NCBI GenBank assembly: GCA_018896315.1
Contig: JAHIMV010000113.1
Location: 1 to 28,284, forward strand
Direction of reading: 5' to 3'
From: Patescibacteria group bacterium
Lineage (GTDB): Bacteria; Patescibacteriota; Patescibacteriia; UBA2591; UBA6264
Length of the DNA stretch: 28,284 bases
A program made the position numbers and the translations under genes. A model generated the notes under the pieces. It did not search any database. It had not been told where the DNA came from and saw only the letters and a list, made by a program, of their open reading frames with translations. The first letter of the stretch is position 1, and every line of letters begins with the position of its first letter. Below are positions 15,800 through 22,850 of the stretch, in pieces.

Positions 15800-16406
15800 A
15801 GATATCGTTTAATAATTTTATTAATGATTTTTTTTTGAATAATTTTGCGTAATAAATTAGCTTTTTTTTATCTAAATTTTTGATTTCTATGCGGTCATAA
15901 ATAACTTTTTTACCTAAACAAACAAAGTATAGATAATCAATAAACGCTTTTTCCTGTTCGGCAATTAATGCTATTTGTCCGTCAAAATATTTTTTAATAT
16001 AACCTGTAAAAGCGGATTTTTTAATTTTATTGTAAGAATAAGACACGTTATTAATAATAAATTCACGTGTGGTTTTGCTAGTAACCGAAGTGACGGAATA
16101 AACTGTTTCTGGAATAATATTATAGAAAGATAAGGCATATTCAAGAGAGACATAAGAAGGGGCATAGATTTTATTTGCTATTTCTAATTCAGAAGGATAG
16201 TGGTGTTTAAAAGTATAAAGTCCATTTTTTAGTTTGACAAAGAAGCCTTTTTTTAAATTATAATTTATAAAAAAAGAGGCGCTTTCTTTAGAAACGTTAA
16301 AAATTCGTTTTAATTCTAAAGGAGAAAATATTAAATTATTTCTTTCTAATAATTTTTCTTCTACCTTAAGACGATTTAGTATTTTTTGGTTTTTTTCTTT
16401 CTTCAT
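15762..16406 (-). CDS. AbiEi antitoxin/regulator (pair 1)
   Basis: Antitoxin of the same pair. Residues about 20-70 form a winged helix-turn-helix (FSPLELKRIFNVSKESASFF, then GLYTFK). The AbiEi_4-type middle has the hallmark ANKIYAPSYVSLEYALSFYN and IPETVYSVTSVTSKTTREF. The family represses its own operon through the N-terminal domain and counters the toxin without binding it (type IV). It is first in the two-gene unit and follows a consensus promoter. The strong resemblance to the antitoxin at 21633-22244 suggests duplication or two arrivals of one family. Confidence 0.87.
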   Translation of the reverse strand: MKKEKNQKILNRLKVEEKLLERNNLIFSPLELKRIFNVSKESASFFINYNLKKGFFVKLKNGLYTFKHHYPSELEIANKIYAPSYVSLEYALSFYNIIPETVYSVTSVTSKTTREFIINNVSYSYNKIKKSAFTGYIKKYFDGQIALIAEQEKAFIDYLYFVCLGKKVIYDRIEIKNLDKKKLIYYAKLFKKKSLIKLLNDIYDKSRRNKEIIY

Positions 16407-16460
16407 AATCTTATTTCAGTTTTTTTAGTTTATTCTAATATAAATGAAACGGTTATTTAT

Positions 16461-16488
16461 ATTATATAATAGTAAAAATTTTTGTCAA
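16461..16488 (-). promoter_or_regulatory. Promoter of AbiE pair 1
   Basis: On the - strand: perfect TTGACA (16483-16488), 16 nt, perfect TATAAT (16461-16466). The -35 box almost touches the capD terminator. Confidence 0.75.
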
Positions 16489-16489
16489 A

Positions 16490-16544
16490 CAAAAAACAAG
16501 GGAGAATATCCCTGTTTTTCTACTTAGGAGCTGAGCTTCTAAGT
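16490..16544 (-). terminator. Double hairpin terminator of capD
   Basis: On the - strand, 10 nt after the capD stop, a 10-bp stem forms (ACTTAGAAGC / GCTCCTAAGT). A second hairpin (AACAGGGA / TCCCTTGTT) follows with a TTTTTTG tail. Together they make a convincing Rho-independent end. Confidence 0.8.
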
Positions 16545-16553
16545 ATTTGTATT

Positions 16554-18488
16554 TTAAGCTTGAATAGGCGCAAGTTCATTAAGTATGCTGATGATGGCAG
16601 GTTTATCCATTTTTTCAAGGGCTTGTTTAAATTGCTCTAAAGCATTAAGCAGTTTTTGTTCATCAATTTCATCAAGCTTGGCAATAAATATTTTTTCATA
16701 TTTAGTTGGCGTTTCTGTTTTGGTAAGGATTTCTTCAAATAATTTTTCTCCTGGTCTGATGCCAGTAAAGACAATAGGAATATCAACATCTGGCTGATAT
16801 CCGGCTAAACGAATCATTTCTCGCGCTAAATCAACGATTTTAATTGGTTGGCCCATATCAAGGACAAAAACCTGGCCATCTTGGCCAATCGCTCCAGCTT
16901 GCATAACTAAAAGACATGCTTCAGCTGTGACCATAAAATATCTTTTCATTTCCGGATCAGTTACCTCAACTGGCCCGCCTTTTTTAATTTGTTTTTCAAA
17001 TATAGGGACAACGCTTCCTTGACTGCCCAAAACATTGCCAAATCTAACTGCGCAAAATTTAGTCTGGGGGACTTCGGGGACTGGCTCCGAAGGTGCCTGT
17101 CCCCATTTTGGACTGTCCCCACCCTTATTTAGCCAAACACAGATTTTCTCACAAACCTGTTTGCTGGCTCCCATAACAGAAGTAGGGTTAATAGCTTTGT
17201 CGGTTGAGATCATAACAAATTTTTCTGTATTGTTTTTTAAAGCAGCTTGACCAAGTGTTAAAGTGCCAAAAATATTGTTTTTTACTGCTTCTTCTGGATT
17301 GTCTTCCATAACCGGGACATGTTTGTATGCGGCGGCATGAAAAACAACATTTGGTTTAAGATTTTCAAAAATTTGATTTATCTTATTTTTATCACAGATA
17401 TCAGCTAAAATAAAGGATTTTTCAATATTCGGGAATAATTTATTTAAATTTCTTTGTAAATGAAAAGTGCCGGTTTCGCTTTGGTCTAAGGTAATTAGTT
17501 GTTTGGGTTGAAATTTTAATACTTGTTCGCATAATACACTGCCGATTGAACCAGCCGCGCCAGTTATTAAAACAATTTTTCCAGTGATATAGTTTTGAAT
17601 TGATTGAGTGTCTATTTTTACTGATTCTCTGCCAAGCAAGTCTTCAATGGAGATTTCTCTTAAATGATTTAAACTGACCTTTTCAGCCAAGATTTCTGCT
17701 GTTGAAGGAATAATTTTTATTTTTTGAACACCAGATTGGCGGGCTAAATCTACTGTTTGCTTAATGATTTTTTTAGAAACAATAGGCATGGCAATAATAA
17801 CTTCTTTGATTTGATGTTTTTTAACAATTTCAGGAATATCTTTTATTTTTCCTACAACTTTAATACCGTGAATTAATAGTCCTTGTTTTGTTGGATTATC
17901 ATCAATAAAACCAATTAAAGAATAGGGGACATCAGAAGAAATAATGTGGCGGGCTATTTGCTCTCCAGCATCACCAGCGCCGATGATTAAAATAGGATTT
18001 ATGCCAGCTTTATTATTTTTACCATTGCGATTAATTTTTTTAAAACCATGAAGATAAATTCTTTTTGAAAAACGAAAACCGCCAGTTAATAAAAGAGTAA
18101 GAAAGCCAGAAATAAAGATAATAGAGCGGGGAAATCCTTCAAAAACATGATGATTTCTAAAGATAAATAAAACTGCTCCAACTCCTAAAAAACTGGCAAT
18201 AATAGCCCTAAATAACTTTAAAAGTTCTCTAACGCTGACAAAAGACCAGGAAATTGAATATAGCCTTTCTAAAACAAAAAAGAAAACAGTTAAAGGAACA
18301 GCTATGGCAATAAAGCCTTTAATCATTAAAAAATATTTTGGTTCAATAGCGCCATCAAAACGAAGTAAAAATCCAAGATAACAAGAAAGGGCGATTAAAA
18401 TAATATCACCCAATAAAAAAAATATGGTTCTTTTCAGTGTTGTTTTCCCTGGAAATTTGTTTTTTATATTTTTAATAGCCATTTCCAT
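16554..18488 (-). CDS. CapD/WbpM-type nucleotide-sugar dehydratase
   Basis: Membrane-bound NAD(P)-dependent 4,6-dehydratase/epimerase family that starts unusual sugars for capsule, O-antigen or protein glycans (WbpM, PglF, CapD relatives). The N-terminus has about four membrane segments, then a CoA-binding-like Rossmann domain (ILIIGAGDAGEQIARH). A second Rossmann domain opens with LITGAAGSIGS (near residue 310). The catalytic region STDKAINPTSVMGASK has Met where ordinary SDRs have Tyr, as in WbpM and PglF. About 19 residues between VWLNK and TKFCAVRFGN (GGDSPKWGQAPSEPVPEVPQ) come from a palindromic repeat read in frame. Two ATGs (18488, 18482) are possible; both lie in bases left from a lost ATPase gene, as would a longer start at TTG 18512. 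Confidence 0.9.
   Translation of the reverse strand: MEMAIKNIKNKFPGKTTLKRTIFFLLGDIILIALSCYLGFLLRFDGAIEPKYFLMIKGFIAIAVPLTVFFFVLERLYSISWSFVSVRELLKLFRAIIASFLGVGAVLFIFRNHHVFEGFPRSIIFISGFLTLLLTGGFRFSKRIYLHGFKKINRNGKNNKAGINPILIIGAGDAGEQIARHIISSDVPYSLIGFIDDNPTKQGLLIHGIKVVGKIKDIPEIVKKHQIKEVIIAMPIVSKKIIKQTVDLARQSGVQKIKIIPSTAEILAEKVSLNHLREISIEDLLGRESVKIDTQSIQNYITGKIVLITGAAGSIGSVLCEQVLKFQPKQLITLDQSETGTFHLQRNLNKLFPNIEKSFILADICDKNKINQIFENLKPNVVFHAAAYKHVPVMEDNPEEAVKNNIFGTLTLGQAALKNNTEKFVMISTDKAINPTSVMGASKQVCEKICVWLNKGGDSPKWGQAPSEPVPEVPQTKFCAVRFGNVLGSQGSVVPIFEKQIKKGGPVEVTDPEMKRYFMVTAEACLLVMQAGAIGQDGQVFVLDMGQPIKIVDLAREMIRLAGYQPDVDIPIVFTGIRPGEKLFEEILTKTETPTKYEKIFIAKLDEIDEQKLLNALEQFKQALEKMDKPAIISILNELAPIQA
17064..17124. 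repeat. In-frame palindromic repeat inside capD
   Basis: About 60 bp with GGGGAC/GTCCCC and CTTCGG/CCGAAG stems and GGTGCCTGTCCCC, the motifs seen at intergenic hairpins elsewhere (18765, 20738, 26450, 28124). It adds about 19 Pro/Gly/Ser-rich residues to CapD without a frameshift, in a loop just before the conserved TKFCAVRFGN. Confidence 0.75.
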
Positions 18489-18506
18489 AAGGGGATAAAG
18501 TTTATT
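18461..18506 (-). pseudogene. Remnant 3' end of a DUF4143 ATPase gene
   Basis: Read on the - strand, these bases encode INFIPLWKWLLKI and a stop (18464-18466), exactly the C-terminus of the intact ATPase ending at 26593. The 46 bp match 26590-26635 at 43 positions; the three differences (CCC/CCA, TTA/TTG, CTA/TTA) are all synonymous in the ATPase frame. The rest of the gene is missing: 3 nt further on, the sequence resumes as the promoter region of the intact copy (18510-18572 matches 27922-27984 at 61 of 63). The remnant now supplies the start codon of capD in another frame. Confidence 0.8.
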
Positions 18507-18557
18507 AGCCAAAATCTGCTAATTTTGGCGATTATGTCCTTATATATTAGCCAAAAT
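18504..18557 (-). promoter_or_regulatory. Three-half-site operator upstream of capD
   Basis: ATTAGCCAAAAT (18504-18515) and an inverted ATTTTGGC (18522-18529) form a hairpin with a 6-nt loop. A perfect second direct copy ATTAGCCAAAAT (18546-18557) overlaps the -10 box, 42 bp away. The same layout with another sequence lies before ATPase 3, spaced 41 bp. Likely the operator of the lost ATPase, now in front of capD. Confidence 0.65.
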
Positions 18558-18572
18558 AAACAATTTGGTCAA
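18544..18572 (-). promoter_or_regulatory. Promoter of capD (former ATPase promoter)
   Basis: On the - strand: TTGACC (18567-18572), 17 nt, TAATAT (18544-18549). The same promoter with two base changes lies at 27956-27984 before ATPase 3. Confidence 0.6.
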
Positions 18573-18632
18573 CCCCGTTAGAAGTAAGTCGCCAGAGGCG
18601 ACTGCCCCAGTCAGGGACTTCTAACGGGGTCA
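18567..18632. mobile_element. Miniature palindromic insertion with 5-bp target duplication
   Basis: Ends ACCCCGTTAGAAGT (18572-18585) and ACTTCTAACGGGGT (18617-18630) are perfect inverted repeats around an inner GTCGCC-AGA-GGCGAC-type hairpin. GGTCA occurs on both sides (18567-18571 and 18628-18632). The homologous site before ATPase 3 (27979-27990) is uninterrupted GGTCAATAAATT with a single GGTCA. No transposase is encoded. Confidence 0.75.
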
Positions 18633-18642
18633 ATAAATTAAC

Positions 18643-18779
18643 TGTGGATAACGCTACTCTGTGTATTTTTTTTCGGAAAACATCAGGTGTTAAAGAGGAG
18701 CGGAGCGACGGGAAAACACCTGTTGTTTAGGAGAAAAAGACAAATTTTTGCCAAATAGAAAAAATGGGGGACTATCCCC
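18643..18779. repeat. Cluster of palindromic repeats upstream of capD
   Basis: After a TGTGGATAA motif (18643-18651), CAGGTGTT/AACACCTG (18684-18691, 18715-18722) makes a long stem-loop around a GGAGCGGAGCG core. It is followed by GCCAAATAGAAAAAATGG and GGGGGACTATCCCC (18765-18778), a partial copy of the 176-bp repeat at 20588 and 22356. Confidence 0.65.
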
Positions 18780-18790
18780 AAAGAATAAAT

Positions 18791-18834
18791 AAAAAACTGC
18801 CCTTACTAATCTCAAAGAGATTAGTAGAGGCAGT
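18791..18834 (-). terminator. Terminator of ATPase 2
   Basis: On the - strand a long stem (ACTGCC plus ACTAATCTC pairing with GAGATTAGT plus GGCAGT) with a TTT loop ends in TTTTTTA. It lies about 100 nt after the ATPase 2 stop. Confidence 0.8.
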
Positions 18835-18934
18835 GATTATAGTGTTTATATTATATAATAAATATGCTTGACGCAAGGATTAAACGGGGGGATAACTTTT
18901 AAACATGGATTTAACTAGGTAATAAAGTCTCAAA

Positions 18935-20350
18935 TTATATCATTTTTTTGAATTCCCAGACATGGACTCTTTCTTTTAATAATTTTTCTTTTTTCTTCTG
19001 TTGCATTTTATCAGCTACAAAAATACCAAAGTATTCTTTTCTTTTTTTAATATTCCATTTACACTTTTCGGCATTGCTTTTTAGACCCTTAATTAATTTA
19101 TCATTTATCTGTTTACTGCTTAATTTGCATTCACCAAAAAATATCTCTTTTGTTTTTTCGTTAGCGGCTACAATATCAATGTCAAAATTAGCCCGTCCCC
19201 AGTAACTACTTATAGTATCAAAAGAAAACAAAAAGTCATTATCCCTATTTTTTTGAATTAAAAGTTGTTTAATCATATCTTCAAATATCAGACCTGAAAA
19301 AGTAGGCAAGTTCTTGAAAACAAAATTCATTACCCCATCAATTTGTCCTTGTTCTAATAGTCCTTTATTTTTATAAACATAGCGAAACCAAAAACGCAGA
19401 AAGTTATCTTTAATATAATATCTGCTAATTCGCGTGGTTGGTTTACTAAAAATAGGCGAGCGTCGCTCGATTATTTGATAATAGTTTTCCAATTCATCTA
19501 AATATTTGCCAATACTTGCTACCGGAATACCAACCATATTGGCAATTTCAGTAAGCTTGGTTCTACCTCGAGAGATTGCTTCAAGAACAGAAAAATAAGT
19601 AAAATAGTTTTTGCCTAATTCTTCAATTAGGAGAGTTTCACCTTCTTCTTGCAGCTTAGCATTTTTTTTGAAAACTAAATGAAATAGTATTTGTTTTAGA
19701 GAATGATTGTATAAATTTTCTGTATCAATTAAGTCATAATATTTAGGAATGCCTCCAAATATAGCATAATAATAAAGTAGATTCTTATGGGGATTTAACT
19801 TCATATCTTTTAAAATTTTGGCTATTGTTTTAATGTTTAGAGGATGGATTTCAAGAGAATTAGTTGATCTGCCAAACAGAGGTTCGTGCCGGGAAAGAAA
19901 GATTTTTTTCATCAGAGTCGTCATTGAACCGATAATTACCAAGATAATCTTTGATTTATCTTTATACTTATCCCAATATTTTTGCAAAATTGAGAATACA
20001 CTTGGATCAACATATTTAAAATTTTGGAATTCGTCTAAAATTACGATTAAAAATTTATTTTTTGAATATTGAAAAATTAATTCAAAAAAATCATCAAAAG
20101 AATTAAGATGTCCAATAAAAGGAATACCAAAGTTTTTAAGCTCTTTTTCAAAATCTTCCAGAAGAAGTTTTGGCTTTTTTTTAGTTACAAAAAGATAAAT
20201 TTTTTGTCTTTTTTCTATAGATTTTAGTGCCAGGGTTGTTTTTCCAATTCTTCTTCTGCCCTTTATAATTACCAAATGAGCCTTTTGGTTAGAGGCTTGA
20301 TATATTTTATTAAGTTCTTCTAATTCTTGTTGGCGGTTATAAAATTTCAT
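18935..20350 (-). CDS. Archaeal-type ATPase, ATPase_2/DUF234 (ATPase 2)
   Basis: NTPase of the archaeal ATPase/MNS family. It starts with the typical MKFYNRQQELEELNKIYQ; Walker A is IKGRRRIGKTTL near residue 29, Walker B is FLIVILDEFQNFKYVD near 102, and the sensor strand is IILVIIGSMTTLMKKIF. A winged helix (LTEIANMVGIPVASIGKYLDELE, about 265-287) links to the C-terminal DUF234 nuclease-like domain, where FDIDIVAANEK and EIFFGECKLS give an intact D...E-x-K pattern. Length 471 is usual. It is a single gene with its own promoter, a palindromic operator and a strong terminator. The family is widespread, often in many diverse copies, and its cellular role is not settled. Confidence 0.88.
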   Translation of the reverse strand: MKFYNRQQELEELNKIYQASNQKAHLVIIKGRRRIGKTTLALKSIEKRQKIYLFVTKKKPKLLLEDFEKELKNFGIPFIGHLNSFDDFFELIFQYSKNKFLIVILDEFQNFKYVDPSVFSILQKYWDKYKDKSKIILVIIGSMTTLMKKIFLSRHEPLFGRSTNSLEIHPLNIKTIAKILKDMKLNPHKNLLYYYAIFGGIPKYYDLIDTENLYNHSLKQILFHLVFKKNAKLQEEGETLLIEELGKNYFTYFSVLEAISRGRTKLTEIANMVGIPVASIGKYLDELENYYQIIERRSPIFSKPTTRISRYYIKDNFLRFWFRYVYKNKGLLEQGQIDGVMNFVFKNLPTFSGLIFEDMIKQLLIQKNRDNDFLFSFDTISSYWGRANFDIDIVAANEKTKEIFFGECKLSSKQINDKLIKGLKSNAEKCKWNIKKRKEYFGIFVADKMQQKKKEKLLKERVHVWEFKKMI

Positions 20351-20366
20351 AAAATTTATTCAACCA

Positions 20367-20401
20367 ATTATACCATTTGGTATAATACTAAATGGTATAA
20401 T
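20367..20401 (-). promoter_or_regulatory. Three-half-site operator of ATPase 2
   Basis: ATTATACCA (20367-20375) and TGGTATAAT (20378-20386) form a palindrome with a 2-nt centre. A third half-site TGGTATAAT (20393-20401) repeats the second one 15 bp on. The array covers the -10 box and the spacer. Confidence 0.72.
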
Positions 20402-20409
20402 ATTGTCAA
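20382..20409 (-). promoter_or_regulatory. Promoter of ATPase 2
   Basis: On the - strand: TTGACA (20404-20409), 16 nt, TATTAT (20382-20387). A DnaA-box-like TTATCCACA is at 20416-20424, in the opposite orientation to those at the other promoters. Confidence 0.7.
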
Positions 20410-20424
20410 TGAAAGTTATCCACA

Positions 20425-20587
20425 GCATTCACGGGTATCTTAAAAAATGGGGCCAGACCCAATTAATAGGTCCCATTAATTAAGACATAAAAATTATTGG
20501 CAAATTTTAATCAAGAGCATATCTAAATTTTTTAAATTCCTCTTCACGTAAATTTTTTCAATCGCCAATTTATATTCTAATGATTTA
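20425..20587. other. Spacer without recognised gene
   Basis: AT-rich, no supportable coding region. An imperfect palindrome (ATGGGGCCAGACC then GGTCCCAT, 20447-20476) belongs to the GGGG-C...CCCC repeat class found elsewhere here. The remainder up to the repeat at 20588 shows nothing I recognise. Confidence 0.4.
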
Positions 20588-20763
20588 TTTCCCAATCCCC
20601 GAAGGTATTCCATAGCTCAAAGAGCGAAGGATACCTAATTGCCCAAGTACCCAATTTATATTTTTTGGTTAATTTTTTGCCAAATAGAAAAAATTGGATG
20701 GAAACATGCTATAGGAGTATATTTGCGAAGAGAGAAAATGGGGGACTATCTGTCCCCATTAAT
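20588..20763. repeat. 176-bp dispersed repeat, copy 1
   Basis: Same length as copy 2 (22356-22531). About the first 98 bases are identical, including a hairpin core GAAGGTATTCC-ATAGCTC-AAA-GAGCGAAGGATACC. The next ~44 bases differ at many sites, and the last ~34, ending in GGGGGACTATCTGTCCCC, are identical again. Its open frames are not conserved as protein. Confidence 0.75.
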
Positions 20764-20783
20764 AAATCTAAAATTAGCTGATG

Positions 20784-20845
20784 ATAACCTAAAAATAAAA
20801 TACACAGGTCCGACCTGTGCTATTTTCTAATGCCCGACCTGTATA
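20784..20845. repeat. CACAGGT hairpin repeat, copy 1
   Basis: CACAGGT (20803-20809), loop CCG, ACCTGTG (20813-20819), inside AAAATAAAATA...GCTATTTT. The flanks match 28004-28040. It can act as a - strand terminator after AbiEii-2 only indirectly, since that gene ends just downstream at 20861. Confidence 0.65.
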
Positions 20846-20860
20846 TTTTATTCAGATGCA

Positions 20861-21640
20861 TTACAGTTGTTTGATGAATTTTTCAAAATAAAGCACTCTA
20901 TCTTTTTGAGAAGGATCAAATAAAAATGGTTCAACGTCTTTAGCCAGTGCCCGAAAGTCTAATTCCCTCGCTGTTTTTATTAATGTTTTCTTAAGCTGGT
21001 CTTTATTTTTGATGCCTAATTTTGAATCCAGATATTGATAATTTGGCTTAGTTTTGGAGTAAAGAAAAACTATATCAAAAAAATCTCTTCCCTTGGTTCG
21101 TTTTCTCTCTAATATAGTAGCTATTTTTTGAGCAAGAATTATGTCTATTGGAACCACTTTTATCCATCTATACACTTCAAATTTTTGTATTAAGTGATCT
21201 TTTGGCATATAACTGAATTTATGAGGAGCTGTATCCAATTGGATTAGAACCTTTTCGCTTTCATGCGTGGTTAATTTGAATTCAAACAAAATTTCTAAGA
21301 TTTTTAAATAGCATCGGAATGCTCCTTTGAAAATATTCCTTACTTCTATCTTGTATCCTTCTTTTTCTAAACCCTTTTTAATTGAGCTCGTTAATAAATT
21401 AAAGTCATTCCGACTAATTCCTAAATTGTCAAAATCTAAATCTTCGGAAAATCTGGGATTTCCATAAATTATTTTTAAAGCAGTTCCGCCTAAAAATATT
21501 AACCGGTTGGAATATTTGCTCTGATAGACCAGGTTAAGAATTTTGTACTGAAAATATTCTCTTAAAATTCTTCTCTTAAAAGTTTGTTGTGGTTTTGAAT
21601 ATTCTTTGATTATGTCTTGTATGTTAATCATGTCAATCAA
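20861..21640 (-). CDS. AbiEii nucleotidyltransferase toxin (pair 2)
   Basis: Second AbiE-type toxin. The nucleotidyltransferase motif is LIFLGGTALKIIYGNP then RFSEDLDF (about residues 48-70); Lys-Gly-Gly of pair 1 is Leu-Gly-Gly here. LAQKIATILERKRTKGRDFFDIVFLY (about 175-200) supplies the R-D-x-x-D motif. At 259 residues it is the longest of the three toxins. Its ATG overlaps the end of the antitoxin gene by 8 bp, indicating translational coupling. Most like pair 1; the target is unknown. Confidence 0.87.
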   Translation of the reverse strand: MIDMINIQDIIKEYSKPQQTFKRRILREYFQYKILNLVYQSKYSNRLIFLGGTALKIIYGNPRFSEDLDFDNLGISRNDFNLLTSSIKKGLEKEGYKIEVRNIFKGAFRCYLKILEILFEFKLTTHESEKVLIQLDTAPHKFSYMPKDHLIQKFEVYRWIKVVPIDIILAQKIATILERKRTKGRDFFDIVFLYSKTKPNYQYLDSKLGIKNKDQLKKTLIKTARELDFRALAKDVEPFLFDPSQKDRVLYFEKFIKQL

Positions 21641-22244
21641 TATTGTTGATTAATTTTTCAACTCTTTTCTCTAATGTAGGGGACTGAAATAGTCTTAAAT
21701 ATTTTTTTAACTTGCTCTGGTCTATTAAAGATTTAAAATTTTCTTTATTTATCCTTAGCGCCTTAAAGTCTTTTTCTTTTTTTAGGTCTTTCCTTAAATA
21801 GAGAAAATCAAGCAAGCTCTTTTCTGGTTCGGCGAATTGATAAGAAAAGCTATTTCTTTTAATGATTCTATAACCAAAAAATAGTTTTGGCTTAACGGTT
21901 TGGTAAGAAAAATTAGCAATACTAGTAAGATATTTTTTTGTTTTTTTGGTAGTAATACTGGTAATAGAGTAAACAGTTTCTGGAATTAAATCATAACGAG
22001 AAAGAGCCGTTTCTAGTCCGATGTAGGAAGGGGCATATATTTTGTTAGCTATAAAGTATAAATCTTCTTCATTGTAATCTTTGTAAGTGAATAAATAGAA
22101 ATTCTTAACGATTTTTTGAATCAGCTTCCTTTTTTGCCACTCAAAAAGTCTTCGCCGATCAAAATTTGGGTGAATAGTCAGGACATCTCTTATGTCTATA
22201 AGAGGAGAGCCTTTAAATTTATTGTAAAATTCAATAAATTTCAT
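21633..22244 (-). CDS. AbiEi antitoxin/regulator (pair 2)
   Basis: Antitoxin partner with an N-terminal winged-helix region (DVLTIHPNFDRRRLFEWQKR, then FYLFTYKDYN) and the AbiEi_4 signature ANKIYAPSYIGLETALSRYD plus IPETVYSITSITTKKTKKYL, nearly the same wording as pair 1. The C-terminal part (about 140-200) is Lys/Glu-rich and helical. It is first in a two-gene unit with its own promoter. A GGTTA-TTTT-TAACC palindrome (22253-22266) between promoter and ATG may be its operator, since these antitoxins usually repress themselves; that is inference. Confidence 0.85.
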   Translation of the reverse strand: MKFIEFYNKFKGSPLIDIRDVLTIHPNFDRRRLFEWQKRKLIQKIVKNFYLFTYKDYNEEDLYFIANKIYAPSYIGLETALSRYDLIPETVYSITSITTKKTKKYLTSIANFSYQTVKPKLFFGYRIIKRNSFSYQFAEPEKSLLDFLYLRKDLKKEKDFKALRINKENFKSLIDQSKLKKYLRLFQSPTLEKRVEKLINNID

Positions 22245-22281
22245 TTCTTAATTTGGTTATTTTTAACCTATTACAGAAATA

Positions 22282-22309
22282 AGTATAACAATCCTTAAAA
22301 TTTTGTAAA
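22282..22309 (-). promoter_or_regulatory. Promoter of AbiE pair 2
   Basis: On the - strand: TTTACA (22304-22309), 16 nt, TATACT (22282-22287), about 40 nt before the ATG. Confidence 0.6.
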
Positions 22310-22313
22310 GTAA

Positions 22314-22350
22314 AATACATTAAAATACATAGGTCCGACCTGTGTATTTT
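22314..22350. repeat. CATAGGT hairpin repeat, copy 2
   Basis: CATAGGT (22328-22334), loop CCG, ACCTGTG (22338-22344) between AAAATA and TATTTTT. One pair is a G-U wobble compared with copies 1 and 3. Confidence 0.65.
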
Positions 22351-22355
22351 TCCAA

Positions 22356-22531
22356 TTTCCCAATCCCCGAAGGTATTCCATAGCTCAAAGAGCGAAGGAT
22401 ACCTAATTGCCCAAGTACCCAATTTATATTTTTTGGTTAATTTTTTGCCAAATGGAAAAATTCGTTTTGAAACCCGCATTAGGAGCGCATTTCCAAAGAG
22501 AGAAAATGGGGGACTATCTGTCCCCATTAAT
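22356..22531. repeat. 176-bp dispersed repeat, copy 2
   Basis: Partner of 20588-20763: identical ends, divergent middle (about 22454-22497). A shorter third copy of the hairpin core (26531-26587) and a 3'-end fragment (18735-18778) also exist in the window. Confidence 0.75.
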
Positions 22532-22552
22532 TTGTGGCAGGCAGGCAAACAA

Positions 22553-22820
22553 TAATCAATAACCAATGGATTAATTGTTGATTGTTGATTGCTAACTGCT
22601 TACGGATTTTTTAACAATTCTTGCCCGCCGACCTGTCCGCCGAAGCTTTAGGCGAAGGAGGAAGCCTTGGCGTAGGAGGGAACAATCAGCAATTAGCAAT
22701 TTCTGTTTTTGACATTTGGATTTTGCCCGGCCTTCGTAGCCGAAGCTACTTCGGCGGAGTAGGCGATTTTATTTGACATTTGCCTGCCCGCCTCTGGAGG
22801 GACATTTGAGCTTTGACATT
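22553..22820. repeat. Composite of heptad arrays and GC-rich palindromes
   Basis: Starts with A-rich then T-rich heptads (CAATAAT, CAATAAC; TTGTTGA, TTGTTGA, TTGCTAA). A GC-rich block with GCCGAAGCTTTAGGCGAAGG follows, then inverted heptads (AACAATC, AGCAATT, AGCAATT). Next is a hairpin GCCGAAG-CTA-CTTCGGC (22739-22755), and finally heptads of the form GACATTT. No gene is seen in these roughly 270 bases. Confidence 0.6.
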
Positions 22821-22850
22821 TTATGTCCCCTTATGTCCCCTTATGTCCCC
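22821..22850. repeat. Three tandem TTATGTCCCC units
   Basis: Exact 10-bp unit, three copies, starting at the stop codon of the AlbA_2 gene and forming its last codons. A 10-bp period shifts the frame at each unit, so the protein tail is not itself repetitive. Confidence 0.85.

Noticed and set aside
20639..20830. 63-codon frame on the + strand
   Set aside because: Entirely inside the 176-bp repeat and the CACAGGT hairpin; not conserved in the second repeat copy.
22231..22566. 111-codon open frame on the - strand
   Set aside because: It runs through the 176-bp repeat, the CATAGGT hairpin and the AbiE-2 promoter. The other copy of the repeat does not keep the frame as a protein, and the residues look like no family.
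22821..22850. Possible CRISPR-like array (three tandem units)
   Set aside because: Units of 10 bp without spacers; no cas genes. The heptad arrays were rejected for the same reason.
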